Of a stretch of 52,880 bases of DNA, positions 50,543 to 52,880 are shown piece after piece. Below the pieces are notes generated by a model. That model was not told the origin of the DNA. It was given only the letters and a program-made list of their open reading frames with translations, and did not search any database. Origin of the DNA: Bacillota bacterium. GTDB taxonomy: Bacteria > Bacillota > Sulfobacillia > Sulfobacillales > JAIMBI01. The first letter of the stretch is position 1. The number at the start of each line of letters is the position of its first letter. Location of the stretch: assembly GCA_021795575.1 (NCBI GenBank), contig JAJYPH010000006.1:1-52880 (forward strand). Reading direction: 5' to 3'. Made by a program: the position numbers and the translations under genes.

Positions 50543-52676
50543 GCGGGCGCAGGTGGTGCTGGACCGCGTGGCGGCCAGCCTGGACCGGCCCTTTGACTAC
50601 CTGGTGCCGCCCGAGTTTGGCCACATCGGGCCGGGATGGCGCGTGCGCGTCCCGCTGGGGCGCACCACCGCGACCGGCCTGGTGGTGGGGTGGGCGGATG
50701 CCGACGGGCCCCGCCCCGTGGCGCTGCGGCCGATTTTGGGTCCGCTCGGGGAGGAGCCGCTGCTGCTGCCCGATTTGGTGGCGGTCGTTCGCTACCTGCG
50801 CGAACACTGGTGCTGTTGGTGGGGCCAGGCGGTGCGCACCAGTGTGCCGGCGCCCGTCCGCCAGCAGGCGGTGCCTCCGTGGGAGCACCTGTACGCGAGC
50901 GAGGCGTCCCCACGAGGGGCGGCGCGGCAGCGGCTGTGGGCGTTTGTCCGTGAACACCCGGGGGCACGCGAGGGCGACGCCCGCGACGCCGCCGGGGCGT
51001 CCGCCGCGGTTCTGACCGCACTGCTGGCGTCCGGCGCGCTATGGCGTGGGCCGGCGCCGCGGCTTCCCCCAGCGAGCACGCCCCACGTGTTAAATCCCGC
51101 CCAGGCGGCGGCGGTGGCCGTGCTGAGACGGCATTTGGACGCCGGCGGCCCATCTACCGTGCTGCTGGAGGGTGTGACCGGGTCGGGCAAGACCGAGGTG
51201 TATCTGGCGGCGGTGGACACCGTGCTGGCGCAGGGGCGTCAGGCGATTGTCCTGGTTCCCGAGATCGCGCTGACCCCGCAGATGGGGGCGCGGTTTCGCG
51301 CCCGGTTTCCTGGCCGGGTGGCGGTGTTTCACTCGGCCATGGCGGACGGCGAGCGGGTCCGGGAGTGGCACCGGGCCCGTCGCGGGGAGGCGGACGTCGT
51401 GCTGGGGCCCCGGTCGGCCATCTTCGCGCCGTGCCCCCGGCTGGGACTGGTCGTGCTGGATGAGGAGCATGAGTCCACCTACAAACAGGAGGAGCACCCC
51501 CGCTATCATGCGCGCGACGTCGCGGCGGCGCGTCTGGCGCAGACCGGAGGGCTGTTGGTGCTAGGCAGCGCCACCCCCAGCCTCGAGACGGCGCATGAGG
51601 CCCGCGAGGGCCATATCGGGTGGGTGCGCCTGCCGGAGCGGGTGGCGGGCCGTCCGCTGGCCGCGGTCCAGGTGGTGGACCTGCGGGCCGAGTTGGAGGC
51701 CGGGAACCACGAGATGTTTTCCCGGGTCCTGGCGGCGGCGGTGGATGAGGCGCTGGGGGCCGGAGACCAGGTGTTGTTGCTGCTGAACCGGCGGGGATTC
51801 GCGAAAAGTGTGGTGTGCCGGACCTGTGGGCATACCGCGCGGTGTCCGGACTGCTCTGTGAGCCTCACCTGGCATCGCGACGACCAGCGGCTCTGGTGCC
51901 ACTACTGCGACTACCGGCGGGATGTGCCGCAGCACTGCCCCGCGTGTGGGTCCGCTCGGCTCCGGAGCTTCGGGGTCGGCACCGAACAAGTGCTGGCGGC
52001 CGCGGCCGCCCGCTGGCCGACCGCGCGGATGGCCCGGGCGGATCGCGACAGCCTCTCCCGGCGGGGCAGCCATGAGCGGCTGTTCCAATCGTTTGCCGAC
52101 CGCCAGCTGGACATGCTGGTGGGGACCCAGCTGCTGGCCAAGGGGATGGATTGGCCCCATGTGACGCTGGTGGGCATTATTGCGGCCGATCTGGCGCTGT
52201 CGCTGCCCGACTTTCGGGCGGCCGAACGGACGTATGATCTGTTGACCCAGGCCGCCGGGCGCGCGGGGCGGGGGGCCAAACGGGGCCGGGTGGTGGTGCA
52301 AACCTACAACCCCGAGCACTACAGCGTCGCGGCCGCCGCGGCCCAGGACTTTCAGCCGTTTTATGACCAGGAGGTGGGTTTCCGGGAGGAGTTGGGGTAT
52401 CCGCCCTTTGGGCATCTGCTCCTGGTCGAGGCGAGCGCGGCGAGTCCCCAAGAGGCTCGCGCGCCGCTCGACCGACTGGCCGCCGCCCTGCGCGGGCAGC
52501 CGGAACTCACGGTGCGGGGGCCGTCGCCGGCCCCGATCGAAAAGGTGCGTACCCAGCACCGGTGCCATGTGCTGATTCGGGCGGCGGACCGCGCCGTGCT
52601 GCTGGCCGCCGCCGCAGAGGTGGCGGCCAGCTATCCGGGCCTGTCCCTGACGATCGACCCGTATAATTTTCTCTGA
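50529..52676 (+). CDS. priA: Primosomal replication-restart helicase PriA
   Basis: A 715-residue PriA, the 3'-5' DNA helicase that reloads replication at stalled forks. N-terminal 3'-DNA-binding domain: PFDYLVPPEFGHIGPGWRVR and VPLGRTTATGLVVG. Walker A is GVTGSGKT (215-222), Walker B VVLDEEHESTYKQEEHPRYH. The zinc-binding cysteines are in CRTCGHTARCPDC and CHYCDYRRDVPQHCPACGS. Later helicase motifs are LVGTQLLAKGMDWPHVTLVG and TQAAGRAGRG. It starts with GTG 14 bases inside coaBC, so the two are coupled. Confidence 0.95.
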   Translation: MEGAKRAQVVLDRVAASLDRPFDYLVPPEFGHIGPGWRVRVPLGRTTATGLVVGWADADGPRPVALRPILGPLGEEPLLLPDLVAVVRYLREHWCCWWGQAVRTSVPAPVRQQAVPPWEHLYASEASPRGAARQRLWAFVREHPGAREGDARDAAGASAAVLTALLASGALWRGPAPRLPPASTPHVLNPAQAAAVAVLRRHLDAGGPSTVLLEGVTGSGKTEVYLAAVDTVLAQGRQAIVLVPEIALTPQMGARFRARFPGRVAVFHSAMADGERVREWHRARRGEADVVLGPRSAIFAPCPRLGLVVLDEEHESTYKQEEHPRYHARDVAAARLAQTGGLLVLGSATPSLETAHEAREGHIGWVRLPERVAGRPLAAVQVVDLRAELEAGNHEMFSRVLAAAVDEALGAGDQVLLLLNRRGFAKSVVCRTCGHTARCPDCSVSLTWHRDDQRLWCHYCDYRRDVPQHCPACGSARLRSFGVGTEQVLAAAAARWPTARMARADRDSLSRRGSHERLFQSFADRQLDMLVGTQLLAKGMDWPHVTLVGIIAADLALSLPDFRAAERTYDLLTQAAGRAGRGAKRGRVVVQTYNPEHYSVAAAAAQDFQPFYDQEVGFREELGYPPFGHLLLVEASAASPQEARAPLDRLAAALRGQPELTVRGPSPAPIEKVRTQHRCHVLIRAADRAVLLAAAAEVAASYPGLSLTIDPYNFL

Positions 52677-52737
52677 GGGTCGCCATCGCGCGTCCGAGGA
52701 TTTTGGGGCCAGGGCTTGTGCATGAGGGGGTGGGGCG

Positions 52738-52880
52738 GTGGGTTGCCGACTGGTGTTCATGGGGACCCCGGCGTATGCGGTGCCGGTGCTGCAGACCCTG
52801 GTGCATCTGCCCCAGGTGGACTCGCTGCTGGTCATCAGCCGACCGACCGCCCCGCGGCGCCGCGGCCGGCGCCCCGCGCC
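52738..52880 (+). CDS. fmt: Methionyl-tRNA formyltransferase, N-terminal fragment (runs off the window)
   Basis: The first 47 codons of Fmt, which formylates initiator Met-tRNA. CRLVFMGTPAYAVPVLQTLV is the characteristic N-terminus (compare RIVFMGTPEFAVPVL). SRPTAPRRRG stands where xQPDRPxGRG is usual. GTG 52738 has GAGGGGG 7 bases upstream. It is open to the window end, so incomplete. The def gene that often sits between priA and fmt is absent (61-base gap). Confidence 0.88.
   Translation, partial: MGCRLVFMGTPAYAVPVLQTLVHLPQVDSLLVISRPTAPRRRGRRPA

Noticed and set aside
1-52880. tRNA, rRNA genes or CRISPR arrays
   Set aside because: No TTCGAAT-type T-loop cores in a cloverleaf context, no rRNA stretches and no regularly spaced repeats were found; the short repeats seen are tandem and local.

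Overview
The window is dense, GC-rich bacterial DNA (mostly about two-thirds G+C by eye) with many GTG and TTG starts, strong AGGAGG-type ribosome binding sites, and genes that often overlap by 4 bases. Several markers point to the Bacillota (Firmicutes), probably a deep, GC-rich lineage such as the Sulfobacillus/Symbiobacterium/Thermaerobacter type. They are a sufC-D-S-U-B cluster with a SufU scaffold, the prkA / DUF444 (YhbH) / spoVR stress-sporulation triad, and remA-rpoZ-coaBC-priA-fmt in the classic Bacillota order. The exact taxon cannot be fixed from the sequence alone.

Layout. 0-4 kb: an ArsR-like regulator behind a strong palindrome, then a 992-residue, cysteine-free secreted Ig-like surface protein on the minus strand. 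4-11 kb (minus): a complete Fe-S cluster assembly operon sufC-sufD-sufS-sufU-sufB followed by a Rieske protein and an amidohydrolase, with a clear sigma-A-type promoter. 11-16.5 kb: an SDR oxidoreductase, a DUF1992 protein, a padR / HAAS-membrane-protein / kinase-like operon, a second kinase-like gene and a Uma2 nuclease-fold gene. 16.6-18.6 kb: yqeG-aroE-prepilin peptidase, overlapping.

18.7-28.2 kb is the metabolic centrepiece. It runs MBL-fold protein, L-rhamnose dehydrogenase-like SDR, L-rhamnose mutarotase, zinc-type (MDR) dehydrogenase, L-rhamnonate dehydratase, sugar-type MFS transporter, IclR regulator and lutABC. Together they read as a non-phosphorylative L-rhamnose pathway that ends in pyruvate plus L-lactate, with the L-lactate then oxidised by LutABC. 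No recognisable lactonase or diketo-acid hydrolase is present. The first gene is an MBL-fold protein that has lost its HxHxDH metal site, and it is the prime candidate for an undescribed role.

28.2-34.3 kb: D-aminopeptidase and a DUF421 protein, then an insertion scar. The scar holds an IS256-family relic, a second IS256-family element with matching terminal repeats and a multiply frameshifted transposase lying against a 5'-truncated IS110 transposase, and a decayed DUF6922 gene. corA follows. 34.5-43.8 kb: prkA-DUF444-spoVR, a small membrane protein with a Nudix hydrolase, TetR, a small unknown protein, an SRPBCC protein, citrate synthase and a 352-residue unknown protein. 44-52.9 kb: a Ca2+-type P-type ATPase, an LL-diaminopimelate-type aminotransferase, a DedA protein, then remA-rpoZ-coaBC-priA and the first codons of fmt. 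gmk is absent from its usual place between remA and rpoZ. No rRNA, tRNA or CRISPR array was seen.
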